Shown here one piece after another: positions 50,241 to 61,319 of a stretch of DNA of 64,000 bases (within the stretch, counting starts at the first letter, position 1; each line of letters begins with the position of its first letter). The position numbers and the translations under genes are program-made. This stretch comes from Sarcocystis neurona (taxonomy: Eukaryota > Apicomplexa > Conoidasida > Eucoccidiorida > Sarcocystidae). The notes beneath the pieces are model-generated. The model worked only from the letters and a program-made list of their open reading frames with translations. It did no database searches and was not told the origin of the DNA. The DNA is taken from NCBI GenBank assembly GCA_000727475.1, contig KL647291.1, forward strand, positions 2,294,276-2,358,275, in the 5' to 3' direction.

Positions 50241-53200
50241 GCATTTTTTCCACTTCCCCGTTTATGCCCTCCTCTTTCAATGTCGAGAGAGCAAGGCACA
50301 CCCTAGCAATTGATTTACAATGATACAAAAACTGGCTGACCTCTTTGAAAACTGCCTCAGCGTTGTTATGTAATTTTTCCTGCTGCTCCCGCTTCTTGTT
50401 CCTCTCGCATCTGTTCACCAAAAAATTGATGTATGCGTTACAGACTGCAGCATCCATGACCCTCTTCGGTCCTGCTGCTACGCGCGTGCAAAGCGGCCTG
50501 GACGCAGACGCACATCTGTTTACCGCCGGTATCTCATTTTCTTCCTGCTGTTGCACCACCAGTCCTCTGCTGCTGCTGCTCCCCCTGCTGCTGCCCCTCC
50601 CGCTGCTGCTACTGTTTCCCCTGCTGCTGCCGCTTCCGCTGCTGCTGCTGCTCCCCCTGCTGCTGCCCCTCCCGCTGCTGCTACTGTTTCCCCTGCTGCT
50701 GCCGCTTCCGCTGCTGCTGCTGCTCCCCCTGCTGCTGCCGTACTCGCTGCTGCTGCCGCTTCCGCTGCTGCTGTCGCTTCCGGTGTTGCTCTTGGAAACC
50801 ACAAGTTCATCAACAGCTGTGCTGTCCTGCGTTTCTCTTTCACTTCCGTAGCTGGTGTGGCTTCTAGTCACGTATGTTCCCTCTGGCATTGTAGCAGTAG
50901 TTCTCTCCTCACTTGTGTTTTCTTCCCCTCCTGCTGTTGCTGCCTGTCTTGCTGTCGCCCTTACTGCGCTTGCTCCTGCCGTTCTCTCCGCTGTTGCCGC
51001 CGCCGCTCTAGCTGCCCTTGCTGATGCTCCGCCTTCTTCTTCTTCTGCTGCTGGTGCTGCTACCTGCCTGCCCGACACTGCTGCGCCAGTTGCTTGGTCT
51101 GTCGCTGCAGCAGCAGTTTCTCCCGCTGTGGCCGCCCCTCCTCCTGTCTCTCCTCCTGCTGTTACCGTTGCTGTCCCTGTTGCTGCTGCTCTGCCTCCTC
51201 CTCCAGATGCTGCTGTTTCCTCTGTTGCACCTGCCAGAGGTCTGACCGGTACTGCTTTTTCTCCACGTGACGGCACCGTACCTTGTGCTACTGCGGTCTC
51301 GAAGGCTGCGGCGCCTCTTGCTACTACTGCAAGTGTTACAGTCCCGCCTCTATCGCCCGGCCTTTCTTCAAAACGATCCGCTGTTCCTGCTGCTGCGCCT
51401 CCTCCTCCTCCTCTTCGTTCTGACGTTTCGTTTTCTGCCGCCTTTTTTCCTGCCGGGGGTTCTGCTTCTGCTGTCATGCTGTTCCACCCTGCTGCTAGCA
51501 CACCGTCGCCGTTTCCTCTTACGCCCCTCGCAGCCCCAGGCTCCCTGCTGCCCAGCATCCAACCATCTCGCTCGCTGCTGCTGGCATTCCTGCTATTGGT
51601 GTCAGTCGTGCTGCTGCTGTTGTCGGCGCCGCTGCCAATGGTACCGTTGCTGCTGCTGCTGGGAGTGCTGTTGCGGTGGTTGCTGTTGTTGCTGCTGTCA
51701 GGACGACCCTCGTGGACGCTGCGACTGCTACTCTGCTGGCTGAGGCCTTGCTTACCCATGCTGCTGCTGCTGTTGTCGTGGGGTGGCAGCAGCTGGAGCA
51801 GCTGCAGCAGCTGCCAGTGCGAGCGTTTTGCTTGCGAGAAGACATACTCAGCCAGCCAGAAAGAGACGCTGCTACCGTTCTTCTCCTCAGAAGAAGAAAG
51901 AGCAGCAAGTACTGAAGTACTTACGCATGCCGTCACGGGGAACAGAGCTGCTGGTCGCAGATACGACGGCAGGCTGCTAGTCCTGCAACTGTTGTGGCCG
52001 CCTTTGCTGCTGTTCTGGACACCGCCGCTGTTGCTGCCGTCTTCGCTGGAACCGCTGCTGTTCGTATGTCTGCTGCTGCTGCTTAGCCGAGAGCCGTGCT
52101 GTTGTTCCTGCTCTGCAGCCCCGTAACATTGCTGGTCGCTCACTGGCTCCTCTTGCCACGGCTGCTGTCGTACATGTCGCTCTCCTACCGGTCCGTCCTG
52201 CTCCAACCGCTGCTGCCCTTCTCGCTGCTGTTGTCCTTGCTGCTGCTGTTGGTGCTGCCATTGTTGGTGATGTTGCTGCTGCTGTTGCTGGTGATGTTCC
52301 TGCTGCTGTTGCTGGTGATGCTGCTGCTGTTGCTGGTGATGCTGCTGCTGCTGCTGGTGATGCTGCTGCTGCTCTTGCTCATGTTGCTGCTGCGGTCCTT
52401 GGTGCAGCTGCTGTTGTTCTTGCTGCTGCCGTCCACGCTGCGATCCTTCCTGCTTCTGCAACTCCCGCAGCTGTTGTTTCTGGTGTTGCGGCTGCAGTAG
52501 CTGCTGCTGAAAGGCGAGAAGCTGCTGTTGCACCACCAGAAGACGCGCGTACATTTTGACGGCGACTTTGAGCGCCAGAGGACCTTCGAGTCGTTCAACG
52601 GCTGTCTGCAGAAGCACCGGTCCTGATGCTGCTTCTGTCATTTTTGTTTGCCCTTTTTCTTCTTTTTCTTCAGCAAGAACTTGGTTGGCCTGCTCACTTT
52701 TTCTGCTGACAGCTACTTCTGCGTCTTCTTCGAATGCTGTATTTCGATTGTCTTCAGTCCCTCTCATTTCGACTGGACGACTGCTAGAGGCGGTACCGCT
52801 CTGGGGTGGACGTACACTTGGGGAACCCCCGTTTCTTGTCTCTTCTTTTCCTCCGTCGAAACGTTCACAAAGCCGTCTAGCAGATGTGACTCCTGCCCTT
52901 CCTTTTTTTGATGAGCGTGGAAATTTCTGTGCTTCAGGAGCTGCACAAAGCAGCTCCACCGGCGACGATGCAAAATCTTTAGGGAAACCGCTTCCTTCGC
53001 GAGTCTGCAGTGTGCGTACACCGGAAAAAGGACGGGAACAAGCCAGCAGTGCCTCTTCTGCTGCATGCGAGTCCGCAGCAGAAGCAGCAGAAGAATCGTG
53101 AACCGCAGCAGACGACGCCAAGAGAGTAAAGAGAATATCGGTCAACTGCCACAGCTGCCGCAAGTACGTAGAAATGCTGTCCGCGCTTCTTGTTCTCTCT

Positions 53201-55680
53201 TCAGCAGGCGTGAAGAAGAGATGCGTGCCGCTGCTACCGCCTGCTGCTGGTGTATCCGTAGAACGTCTGCGGCTGGAATCCATCGCACCGTCTTCTTCGC
53301 TCTCGATTCTCTTTCTGCTGTATTCTGATGTTGCTGCAGCTGCTGCTGCATCCCCTTCGCCTGTTGCAGTCGTTCCTTCTCCTTTACCTATCGCTGTCTC
53401 GCCTTGCGCTGTTGCTCCTTCTCCGGTTAATGCTGCTGCTGCCGTCTCCCCTCCTGGTGCAGCCGCCTCTCGTAGGAATAATCCTTCGCCTGCTGCTCCT
53501 GCTGCTGGTGCTGACACTCGTCCTGCCGCTGCTACTTGTTCACCACCTGCTGCTGCTGCTGCGCCTCCTTCCCCTTCTCTGCTGCTCCCCAACTTTGCAC
53601 TTTCAACCGAGGACGCCAGGAGGCCTTCTGCAGAAGCTGCAGCCCCTGGGTCAAACAAGTCTACTTTCCTGCCTCTTGTGGGAGGTGGTGCAGCTGTTGA
53701 CGCTCTTGCTGCTACTGCTGGAGTTGAGGAAATGATCCGTGCTGCTGGCGTTTGCTCATCTGCCCGCTGCGTGGCCTTTCCCCCTTCTGGGTCGTTCTGC
53801 TGTGTATCCTGCTGAGGTTCCTGCTCGTGCTGCTGTTCCTGCTGCTGTTGTTCCCTCTGTTGTTCCTTCTCCCACGGCTGGGGCTGCGGTTTTTGCTGTT
53901 GTTTGGTCTGCTTCTGCTGCTGTTCTTCTTCGCCGTCCTCTGTCTGCTGCTGTGTGTTCACAACCTCCTCCACTTCCTCATCCGGCGTGTTTTTCTCCTC
54001 CTCTTGCTGCTCCTGCGCGTGTTGGCGCTGCTTTTTGAAACACTCCTGTTGCAGATATTGTTCCTGCAGTTGCAGCTCCTGCTGCCGCATTACTTGCTGC
54101 TGCTGTGTCATCAGCGCTTGCTTGTGCTGTCTCAACTGCTGCTGCTGCTGCGACAGCTGCTGCGCTGCTCCGTGAATGCGCCGCTGGAGCAGGTAAACGG
54201 CTTTTTCGAAATGAAAAAGCGACAGCAACGACTGGCGTCTTCCTGGGCGAGCAGCCGCAACAGCAATCCGCAGCTGCGTTTTTTCTGGGAAAATTAGCTC
54301 TTCTTCTCCTCGACCTTCCTTCTCTGATCCCACGTCAAACAGTCGCGTGTCTTCTACTCTTCCTGCTGCCTCTGCCAAATCTTTACTGTATCCCGTTGGT
54401 GCTCTTCTTCGTCCTGCTGCTGTACCTCCTGCTGCTGTTCCTCCTGCTGCTGTTCCTCCTGCTGCTGTTGCCCCTGCCCCTGCTGCTTCTGCGGCCATTG
54501 CTACTCCCCCTCGCGCTTCCACGCTTCCTCCTCCCCTTCCTTCTCTGCTTGCTGCTCTTTCTCCTCCTGCTGCTTCTCGTGGCACCGCTGGTAGTCTTCC
54601 TGTTGCGGCTGCTTCACCTCCGTGCGCAGTCCGCGCGACTGCGTCTCGTTCTGTTGCTGGCGTTGCTGCTTTTCTTCCGGCTGTTTCTCCTCCCCTTCGT
54701 ATTCTTGCAGTTTCTGCTCTTCCCCCTTCCCTTCTTCCTCTTTCTCTTTCAGTCGCTTTTCTTGCTGCTGCTGTCGCCCTGCGTCCAGCTTCTGCCGGCA
54801 AAAATTCGACGCTTCTTTGTAAATGACCAGCCGTTTGAGACGCATGGCCGTCACACCCAGGGAAGTCATACGCAGGAGGCAGCTGCGAGGCAGGCTTGTT
54901 TGGCGAAGTGCATGCTTGTTGCCTGCCTGCGGATATTTCTGCTTTTCTTCCTTCAAAAGGTGTTCCTGTGAGACTTAACCGTCTTCTGTTCTTCACGACC
55001 TCGGCCCTTCTTCTCCGTTTCTGCTGCTGCTGCGGCTGCCCCAACAGCAAGATGGGTCGGACAACCAAGGAACTCCTTTTCTGCTGGCGTTGCAGCTGTT
55101 CCGGCGAGAAAAAGGTTTCTCTGCAAAATCGAAAAGATTCCTCTTCTTTTCCTCCTCTCCCAGCAGTCGGGTGAGTTTTATCTGTAGAATACGCCACTGT
55201 CGTTCCCTGCCTCCTCTGCTGCTTTTTCTTTTCTTCTCTATGCCGCTCTCTGCAGCACTCTTCCCGTTTTTTTTCTTCTCGTTCGTTCGTCTCCTCCTCT
55301 GTCTCTCCGCTCCGATTCGTTTCCTTCTGCTCCGTCGTCTTAATTTTTCCTCCTCCTCGTCTTTCTTCATCAACTTCTTCTCCAGCGTTGCTGCTGCTGC
55401 ATACGCTTCTTCGCCTCCTCTCGCTCTGCGGGTGCGAGTTCAACGAAAATGGACTGCTACAGCTGCTGGTGCGGCAACTGTCCCTGCTAGTACTGCTGCT
55501 TCTGCTACCGATACCGCTGCACCTACGGAGACCGAAGACCTTGCTTCTGCCCTTTTTGCTGCTGCTGCTGCTGACAGCCATCACTGTCGTCCTGCTGCTC
55601 CTGATGCATCTCTTGCTGTCGGCTCTGCTGCAGGCGCTATTGCAGGTTCGCCTCCTGCTGCTGCTCCGCTGTTGCTGCGA
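50241..55680 (-). CDS. PPR protein, upstream low-complexity region (partial model)
   Basis: One minus-strand frame stays open from beyond 56 kb down to about 50.1 kb. Within it I support sequence from an acceptor CCTTGCAG (exon start 55680) to a donor ATGC/GTAGAT (exon end 50241); phase is 0 at the start and 1 at the end. Long Q, S, A, G and E runs dominate. Protein-like islands include FEKAVYLLQRRIHGAAQQL, STYLRQLWQLTDILFTLLAS, GPLALKVAVKMYARLLV and, at the end, AVCNAYINFLVNRCER, then AEAVFKEVSQFLYHC and ARVCLALSTLKEEGI, which is PPR-like. Internal introns are likely: at 54956-54501 a different frame (MRLKRLVIYKEASNFCRQKL with Q/E/K) looks more protein-like. The number of exons is unresolved. 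The ATG at 56820 and the GCT-rich stretch before 55680 may be intronic. Confidence 0.5.
50563..50790 (-). repeat. 72-bp tandem repeat coding S/G/R blocks
   Basis: CCCCCTGCTGCTGCC recurs at 50581, 50653 and 50725, with the intervening sequence repeated (period 72, so 24 residues). The sense-strand text is SSSGSGSSRGNSSSSGRGSS. It lies in the coding frame shortly before the PPR-like end of the exon. Confidence 0.9.
52255..52380 (-). repeat. 21-bp tandem repeats coding HHQQQQQ
   Basis: Plus-strand units of TGCTGGTGATG followed by CTG runs are repeated five to six times and encode HHQQQQQ on the minus strand. They belong to the glutamine-rich part of the large open region and are likely to vary in length. 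Confidence 0.88.
54409..54485 (-). repeat. 15-bp tandem repeat (AAGGT)
   Basis: CCTCCTGCTGCTGTT is repeated about four times on the plus strand and reads AAGGT repeats on the minus strand. In the competing minus frame it reads QQEEQ-type text, so the true frame at this point is open. Confidence 0.75.
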
Positions 55681-57129
55681 CTGCAAGGGTACGTGCCCCC
55701 ACTGCGCAAGAAATGGACGAGGCCACGCTGGAGGGAAGCGGCAGATGAAAGAGGCAAAGCCGGCAGCACCAGAAACAGAGGCACCAGCAGCCGCAGAGGC
55801 AGCAGCACTCGGAGAAAGGGAAGAAGCACTAGGAGTGGACGCTTCTAAGGCAGCAGCAGCAGCGAGAGGAGAGCAAGAAGCGGCCACAGCAGCACGGCAG
55901 GAAGAAGAGCAAGGAGAGGAAGCAGCAGCAGATGCAGCGGCAGGAGGGACAGAGGAAGCGATAGCAGCAACAGCAGCAAAAGGCACCGAGAATACGCAGG
56001 CCCACGAAAGTTTGTCAGGAGGGAAAGCAGCACCACCGTAACAAGGTGAAGACAAAAGAACGCAGCAGCCCTCGGTGATGGCGCTTCCGCTGCTGCAACA
56101 AGAGCAGCAGGAAGAGGGAAGACGGCGAGGCGGTGACGGCTGCTGCCTGCAGCACGCTGACGAGAGAGAGACAGTGTGAGTCTGCGGACAACGCAGCGAC
56201 GCCTGAGTCAAGACGGCAGAAGGAGAGACAGCGGGAAAAGACGAAATGGGAGGCGACAAGAGAGCGGAAGAAGAAAAAGAAGATGGAAGGATCTGAGAGA
56301 GAGGGAGAGAAGGTAGGGAAAACGAGTTTCGTATAGGAAAAGGACTATTAGCAGCAGCAGAGATGGGGAAGCAGCAGTGACCAGAGAAGAATAAAAGAAA
56401 CAAGATCAGTAGCTTCTTCACGTGAGACAGAGGGCTGCTCCGCTGTCTACCTGCCGCTGTTGCTGCTGAAGAGTCGAACGCGGCTGCAACCTCTTCTTCT
56501 CTAAAGCAGCGCGCTGCAGCAGCAGTAATCGAGACTCGACAAGCAGCAGCAGCACCAGCAGAAGTGCGAGCAGCAGCAGCTGCTGTCCTCGGGAGAGGAG
56601 CAGCAACAGCAGCCGCAGTTGCGGCAAAAGAAGAAGAAGCAGCGGAAAACGTGCTTGGAGAAGCAGCAGCAATAGCACCAGACTTGGCAACAGCAGCAGC
56701 AGCTTGTGAAAGGCGAGCAGCAGCAGCAGCAGTGAGAGAGAAAGGAGGAACCGCGTGCTTCTGCGCCTGCCGTTTCACTTTCCCTACGCAGTTGGTGATA
56801 CAAAGGAAGCCAGCAGCCATATTTGTGCAGCAAAGAGAAAACTCGACGTTTGTCTTTCTGTCCTTTTCTGTTCTTCCTGTTTCCACGTGCTCCTCCCCCT
56901 CGTCTTTCGCTTTCCATCTTCTTTCTGCGTTCCTTCAGCCCTTCGCGTGATAGACGCTTGCTGCTTGGCTCTCCTCTTCACGCCCTCGCGTCGGCGTTAT
57001 CCTCCTCTTGTTCTTCACACTCGTCTTTCTCTGTTCTTTAAAAGAAGCCGCGCGTTCGTCTTTCTCGTCGTCTTCTTCCTTCCTCTATCTCCTCCCCCGG
57101 CACACACATCTCCCTTTCTTTATATTCTC

Positions 57130-57475
57130 GTTTACTTCACTTTTTCCCTCCCTCTGTATCTCTTCTTTTTCTTTTCCTCTTCGGACCCGCAGACACTCTT
57201 CGTGAGGCAGCAGCCCCTTCTTTCTCGCGTCTTAAATGGAGGTTCTTCTATCTCTCTTGTTTCTGCCTTCCCTCTCTGTCTGCGTGCCTCTCTCGGCTGC
57301 TGCTGCTGCTGGTGGAAATGTCCTTGCTGCGCGTCCCCCGCCTCCTCTTGCCATCCCTGGTGCTGCTCCTGCTCCGCCTGCGGCTGTCCTACGCTGCCTT
57401 CCAGCCACCGCAGCTGCTGATTTTCTTGCTGCTGCTGCTGCTTGAGGACTGCTCCTGTTGCGCTGTCTCTTCCTT
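57130..57475 (-). CDS. possible Q-rich exon, minus strand
   Basis: A minus frame without a start codon reads LKQQQQQENQQLRWLEG, then QPQAEQEQHQGWQEEAGDAQ and HFHQQQQQPREARR, and ends REKVK with a stop. Sense-strand CAG agrees with exonic polarity in this region. It may be an upstream exon of the PPR gene or of a separate gene. Splice sites could not be paired. Confidence 0.35.
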
Positions 57476-58714
57476 TGCTCCTTCTTCTTCTCGTGCTGCT
57501 GCTGCCCGCTTCGAGAGGCTGAGTGAAACGAGAACTGCTGACATGCAGAGTACTTCACAGGAGCTCCTCTGCAGCAACAGCAACACGACAGACCGTTGCA
57601 AAGCAAAGAGGCCACTTTATTTCAAAGTGAACTTTCTCTTCGTGTCTTCTCCTCGGCTCCAGCCGGACCCCGGCTTTCCTTCTTGCAGATCAATTTTTCT
57701 ACTTTCTCTTTCTTCCCCAATGCCCCACGATCCCTCTCTCGGCAGTCGGCACGCGCGCCCCTCCGCTCACGGCATGAAGCACGTACAAGTGGCAGCTATT
57801 CTTTATCGCCTGCAGCTCCATACATGCTGCACGTGTATGGACGCCCATGCAGCAATCTGTGCCTTCTTGCAGAAAGAGAGAGGAGCTACATATACATCTT
57901 TTTCTCCCCATAGCGTCAACCCAGACACACCCAGCAGCAGCCAGCGCATACACAAGTGTACATGTTAGTTTATCCATGTAGGCTTGTGTACGACGTAGTC
58001 CCACGCCCATCTTGACGCACGTAAACATATACAAATGGGCAGAATCCCACGCACACTACGCCTCTGTGTATATATTTGTGTGTGCGTATTCATGCTGCCG
58101 TCTTCAGTTGCACATCTATATATACACAGGACGGTCACTACATATATACACACAAATATACACGCACATATATACACATACACAGAAGCATGCCTGTATA
58201 CATCTAGATGTCCACCCTATCCTTTGTACAGGCACACGTGTATATACACATAGAGCTCTCATATATATATATATATATATAAATGTACATATATATGCTA
58301 TATATATATGCTATATATATATCCGCGTTATATACCTGCGTGTAAAGGCACATGTATGTATACGTAACGCGCTTATATATATGCACACGTATGCATTTAT
58401 AGGTAGCAGCGTGCCTGTGTATATATATATATATATATACATATATATATGCATAGACATCTTATCCTTTGTGGACGCACACTTATGTGTGCGCGTGTGG
58501 ATGTGTGTAGCAACTAGAGCCTTCCAAGGCCGCCTTTTATGTAGGCACAGCAAATGCAGACCCGGCACACGCATGCGTCCTGCAGCTGTCTATTCGCGTT
58601 GGATTTCCTTCTTTCTCACCTTCGTATTAGGTTGCCCGTGGAAATGCAGATGACGCGAAGCACCAGCCTTGTTGCTGCACCTTTAGTAAGAGTCTGCATC
58701 TTCTACCGTTTCTC

Positions 58715-58801
58715 TACAACACATTTCTAGCTGCCCCTTCACGCACGCAGATATGTGGTAGGCACACCAATGGCAGTCTTTCACACCGCGTGTCTGCACT
58801 T
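58715..58801 (-). CDS. possible PPR-like exon, minus strand
   Basis: Between an acceptor AAGTGCAG and a donor GTAGAAG the frame reads TRGVKDCHWCAYHISACVKG and QLEMCCRET. This resembles a PPR motif (YH.I.ACVK.GQLEM). If real, the PPR gene begins further right than 56.9 kb. It is a single short piece without phase confirmation. Confidence 0.25.
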
Positions 58802-59099
58802 CAAATATATATATGTATATATGTATGTATACATGAACGCTGCATTCAGCATGTGTACTGGGTTCATCACATATATACAACTGCACGCATGTATCTTGTC
58901 TACATATATATATATATATATATGTACACATATATGTGTACGTATAAATACATATATATGTACACAGTTACGCGTGTATATATATACACATATACACATG
59001 TGTATATATATATAGACACATACACAGGCATATATATATTATTTTGTATGCATGCACGTAGACCCCCTGCAGGGAATTACCTGATGCAGGTATGAGGGT

Positions 59100-60240
59100 G
59101 GGGGGGGGGTCACGTCAGCCTGGGGAGTCTTCATACGGGCACGTCAAGATGGTACTGGAGAGCAGGTGAGAAGAAGAGAAGGAAAGCAAAGATAAAAGAA
59201 AAGGAAAAAGAAGAAAAGAGAAGGAAAGGCCAAAATATCGCTGGATCTGCTACACATACAGCACGACGTGGCAGCTACGCCGCATTTGATAAAAGATTTT
59301 TTAAGGAGGCATCTGCTGCCGCCGCTGCTTTCTCTGTTGCTGCAGCCACTGCCGCTCTGCTTCAACCGCTGCTGCTTCTTTCAGTAGCTGCTGCTTATCT
59401 CCTTGCCGTTGCTTCTTCTTCTTCTGCTTTTCTCCCTGCTGTTGCTTCTTCTACTCCTGCTGCTACTGCTGCTTCTTCTCTTCCTGCTGCTGCTTTTCTC
59501 GCTGTTGTTGCTTCTTCTCCTGCTGCTGCTTCCTCCTGCCCTGCTGGTGTTGGTCCTTCTCCTGCTGCAGTTTCTTCTGCTGCTGCGTCTTCTGCTTCTT
59601 CTCCTGCGGTTGTTGCTTCCTCGCCTACTGCTACTTCTTCTCCTCCTGCTTTCTTCTCCTCTCGTCCTGCCTCCGTCGTCTCTCTCTCTTTTCTGCCTCT
59701 GCATTCCTTTCGCTCGTGCTGCTTCTTGCGTTTTGCTGCCGCTGCTGCTGCTTCTTCTCCTTCTTCGTCAGTCTGGCTAGTGCTACCTCCCTATTACGGT
59801 TGTGTGCTTTTGTTTGCCGCTGCTTCCGCCGCTGGTGCTTTCTCTCCACTACTGCTGCTGGCGTCGGCCTTCTGCTGCTGCTGCCACTACATTCTCCCGA
59901 CAGACGTTCTTCTCCTGGTGAGGCTCCTGCTGTTCCTGCATCTCCGTCAGCTGCTCTAACGTTCCATCTGCTGACGCCGCTCCTGCTGCTGGTCTTTCCT
60001 TCTCCCTTTAACGCCGCCGCTTCGCATCTGCTGGTACTGCTGCTCAAAACTTTTGGCTGAAAAAACGGTCTTCGGCTCCACCGGCTGCGCACGTTAAGCC
60101 CTGCTGTTGCTCCCTCCTTTCTTCTTTCTTTTCTGCTGCTGCTGCCTGTCTTGTCTGGATCCTGCCGCCGCTGCTGCTGCTGTTTCTCCTTTTTTCAAAC
60201 GCCGTGAAGCGTGCAAAGTTTCTCGTGGGACCATGCACCT
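59100..60240 (-). other. low-complexity CAG-rich block, coding status unclear
   Basis: Minus frames show alternatives: an acidic one (EEVAVGEEATTAGEEAEDAA), an S/R-rich one, and a Q/K frame ending WLQQQRKQRRQQMPP that is broken by two TAG codons near 59460. A separate frame at 60238-60044 reads MHGPTRNFARFTAFEKR. Sense CAG suggests a minus-strand gene. I could not build a phase-consistent model. Confidence 0.4.
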
Positions 60241-60656
60241 CTCCACCATCCCCATATCACGCTCTCCTTCCTTTCCTCTTTCTCGTGATAAAGAATAGAA
60301 AGACAACCTGTTTGTTTTTCTCTTTGTCTCTTTAATTCTCCTTCTTCCCTTTTCATCCTTCTCCGTCTTCTTCCCTTCCTTCCGCTTCTTTTTCTTCCTT
60401 TTCCCTGCTCTTGTTCTCGTCCACAAACAGAAAAGTGAACTCAATTTTGCTGTTCCTCATATTCCTTCGTCTCCACCGTCCTCGTTCTTCTTCTTCGTTT
60501 CTCTCCCTTCTTCCCGTTTTTTGTGTTCCACCCGTTTTTTTTCTCGTTCTCGTCCCCGGCGTCTTCTTCCCCCTCTTCTTCGTCTCCACCTTCTCCTTTT
60601 CTGAGCAGTCTGCTCTCTCTTCTTCTTTTCTTCACTTTTCCGAAGATCTCTGCTCG

Positions 60657-61235
60657 CTAAAGTCGTCTGTTGAGTCCTGCCAGGGGCCGTCCCCCCAGTC
60701 GCAGCAGGCCAGCGCTGTCTTCTTCTATAAACGACTGAAAATGAATTTCTCCTCCTTCTTGTGTGGTTTTCTTTGCGGCGCGAGGTTGCAACGGCAGCAC
60801 CGGCGCTTCCGTCCCATACTCCTTCTTTTCTTCTGCCTTCTGTGCTTCCCTTGCTGCCTCGTCATCGCCTTTTCTTCCTCCCTCTTCTTCCTCTTCTTCT
60901 TTCTCTTCCTCTTTGTCCCCTCCGCCGCTTCTTCCTTCTCTCTGTCCCTCTTCCCCAGCGGGTCGCGTCTTCTTCGCCGTTCGACAAAAAGCAAGGCACA
61001 GACGCTGCAACGCCGCCTTGTCTTCTTTTCCTCCTCTTTCGTCCTCCTCCTCGTGCTGCTGCTGCTCCGCAGCTGCAAGGCCAAAGTCGCCTGTCCAGTC
61101 GCTTCGATCCTCCGCCGACTCTCGCACTTCCGCAGGAGCCGCGTCGCTTCGACGCCGGCAGCCGAGCCGCAGTCCCATGAGAGAGCCCGGCCGACCAAAG
61201 ACACCCAGCATCACCCGCAGCAGAGACGCGGGCAA
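60657..61235 (-). CDS. possible acidic/lysine-rich coding region, unknown
   Basis: A 192-codon minus frame reads EDRSDWTGDFGLAAAEQQQH, then E/K/G-rich text (KEEEKEEEEEEGGRK) and ends PLAGLNRRL. A second minus frame, K/R-rich and beginning MSLVGRALSWDCGSAAG, covers the same place. The plus-strand frame opposite is Ser/Leu/Phe-rich and looks like its shadow. No family is recognised, and this could be exon or transcribed low-complexity sequence. Confidence 0.3.
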   Translation of the reverse strand: MPASLLRVMLGVFGRPGSLMGLRLGCRRRSDAAPAEVRESAEDRSDWTGDFGLAAAEQQQHEEEDERGGKEDKAALQRLCLAFCRTAKKTRPAGEEGQREGRSGGGDKEEEKEEEEEEGGRKGDDEAAREAQKAEEKKEYGTEAPVLPLQPRAAKKTTQEGGEIHFQSFIEEDSAGLLRLGGRPLAGLNRRL

Positions 61236-61319
61236 CAGAGAGACGCCAGGACGGACGTCACACCGATGTCTTCATATAAATCTGAAGCGGACGTAGGCGT
61301 GCTCCCAGCTACAATATGA

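Noticed and set aside
50855..52126. Plus-strand 423-codon frame (Ser/Ala/Pro/Leu-rich)
   Set aside because: It is the shadow of CAG-type coding on the minus strand. Leu/Ser/Ala runs come from CTG read in other frames, and no start context or splice partners were found.
50107..56886. Single uninterrupted 2259-codon minus frame as one exon
   Set aside because: It begins with GTG. It contains GCT-rich (sense CTG) stretches of intron type before 55680, and it ends by reading through TATATG microsatellite after a plausible donor. Only the inner part is kept, with low confidence.
60411..61319. Plus-strand 302-codon frame rich in Leu, Phe and Ser
   Set aside because: It looks like the complement of K/E/R-rich minus-strand sequence. 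Many apparent membrane segments are just TTC/CTT runs.
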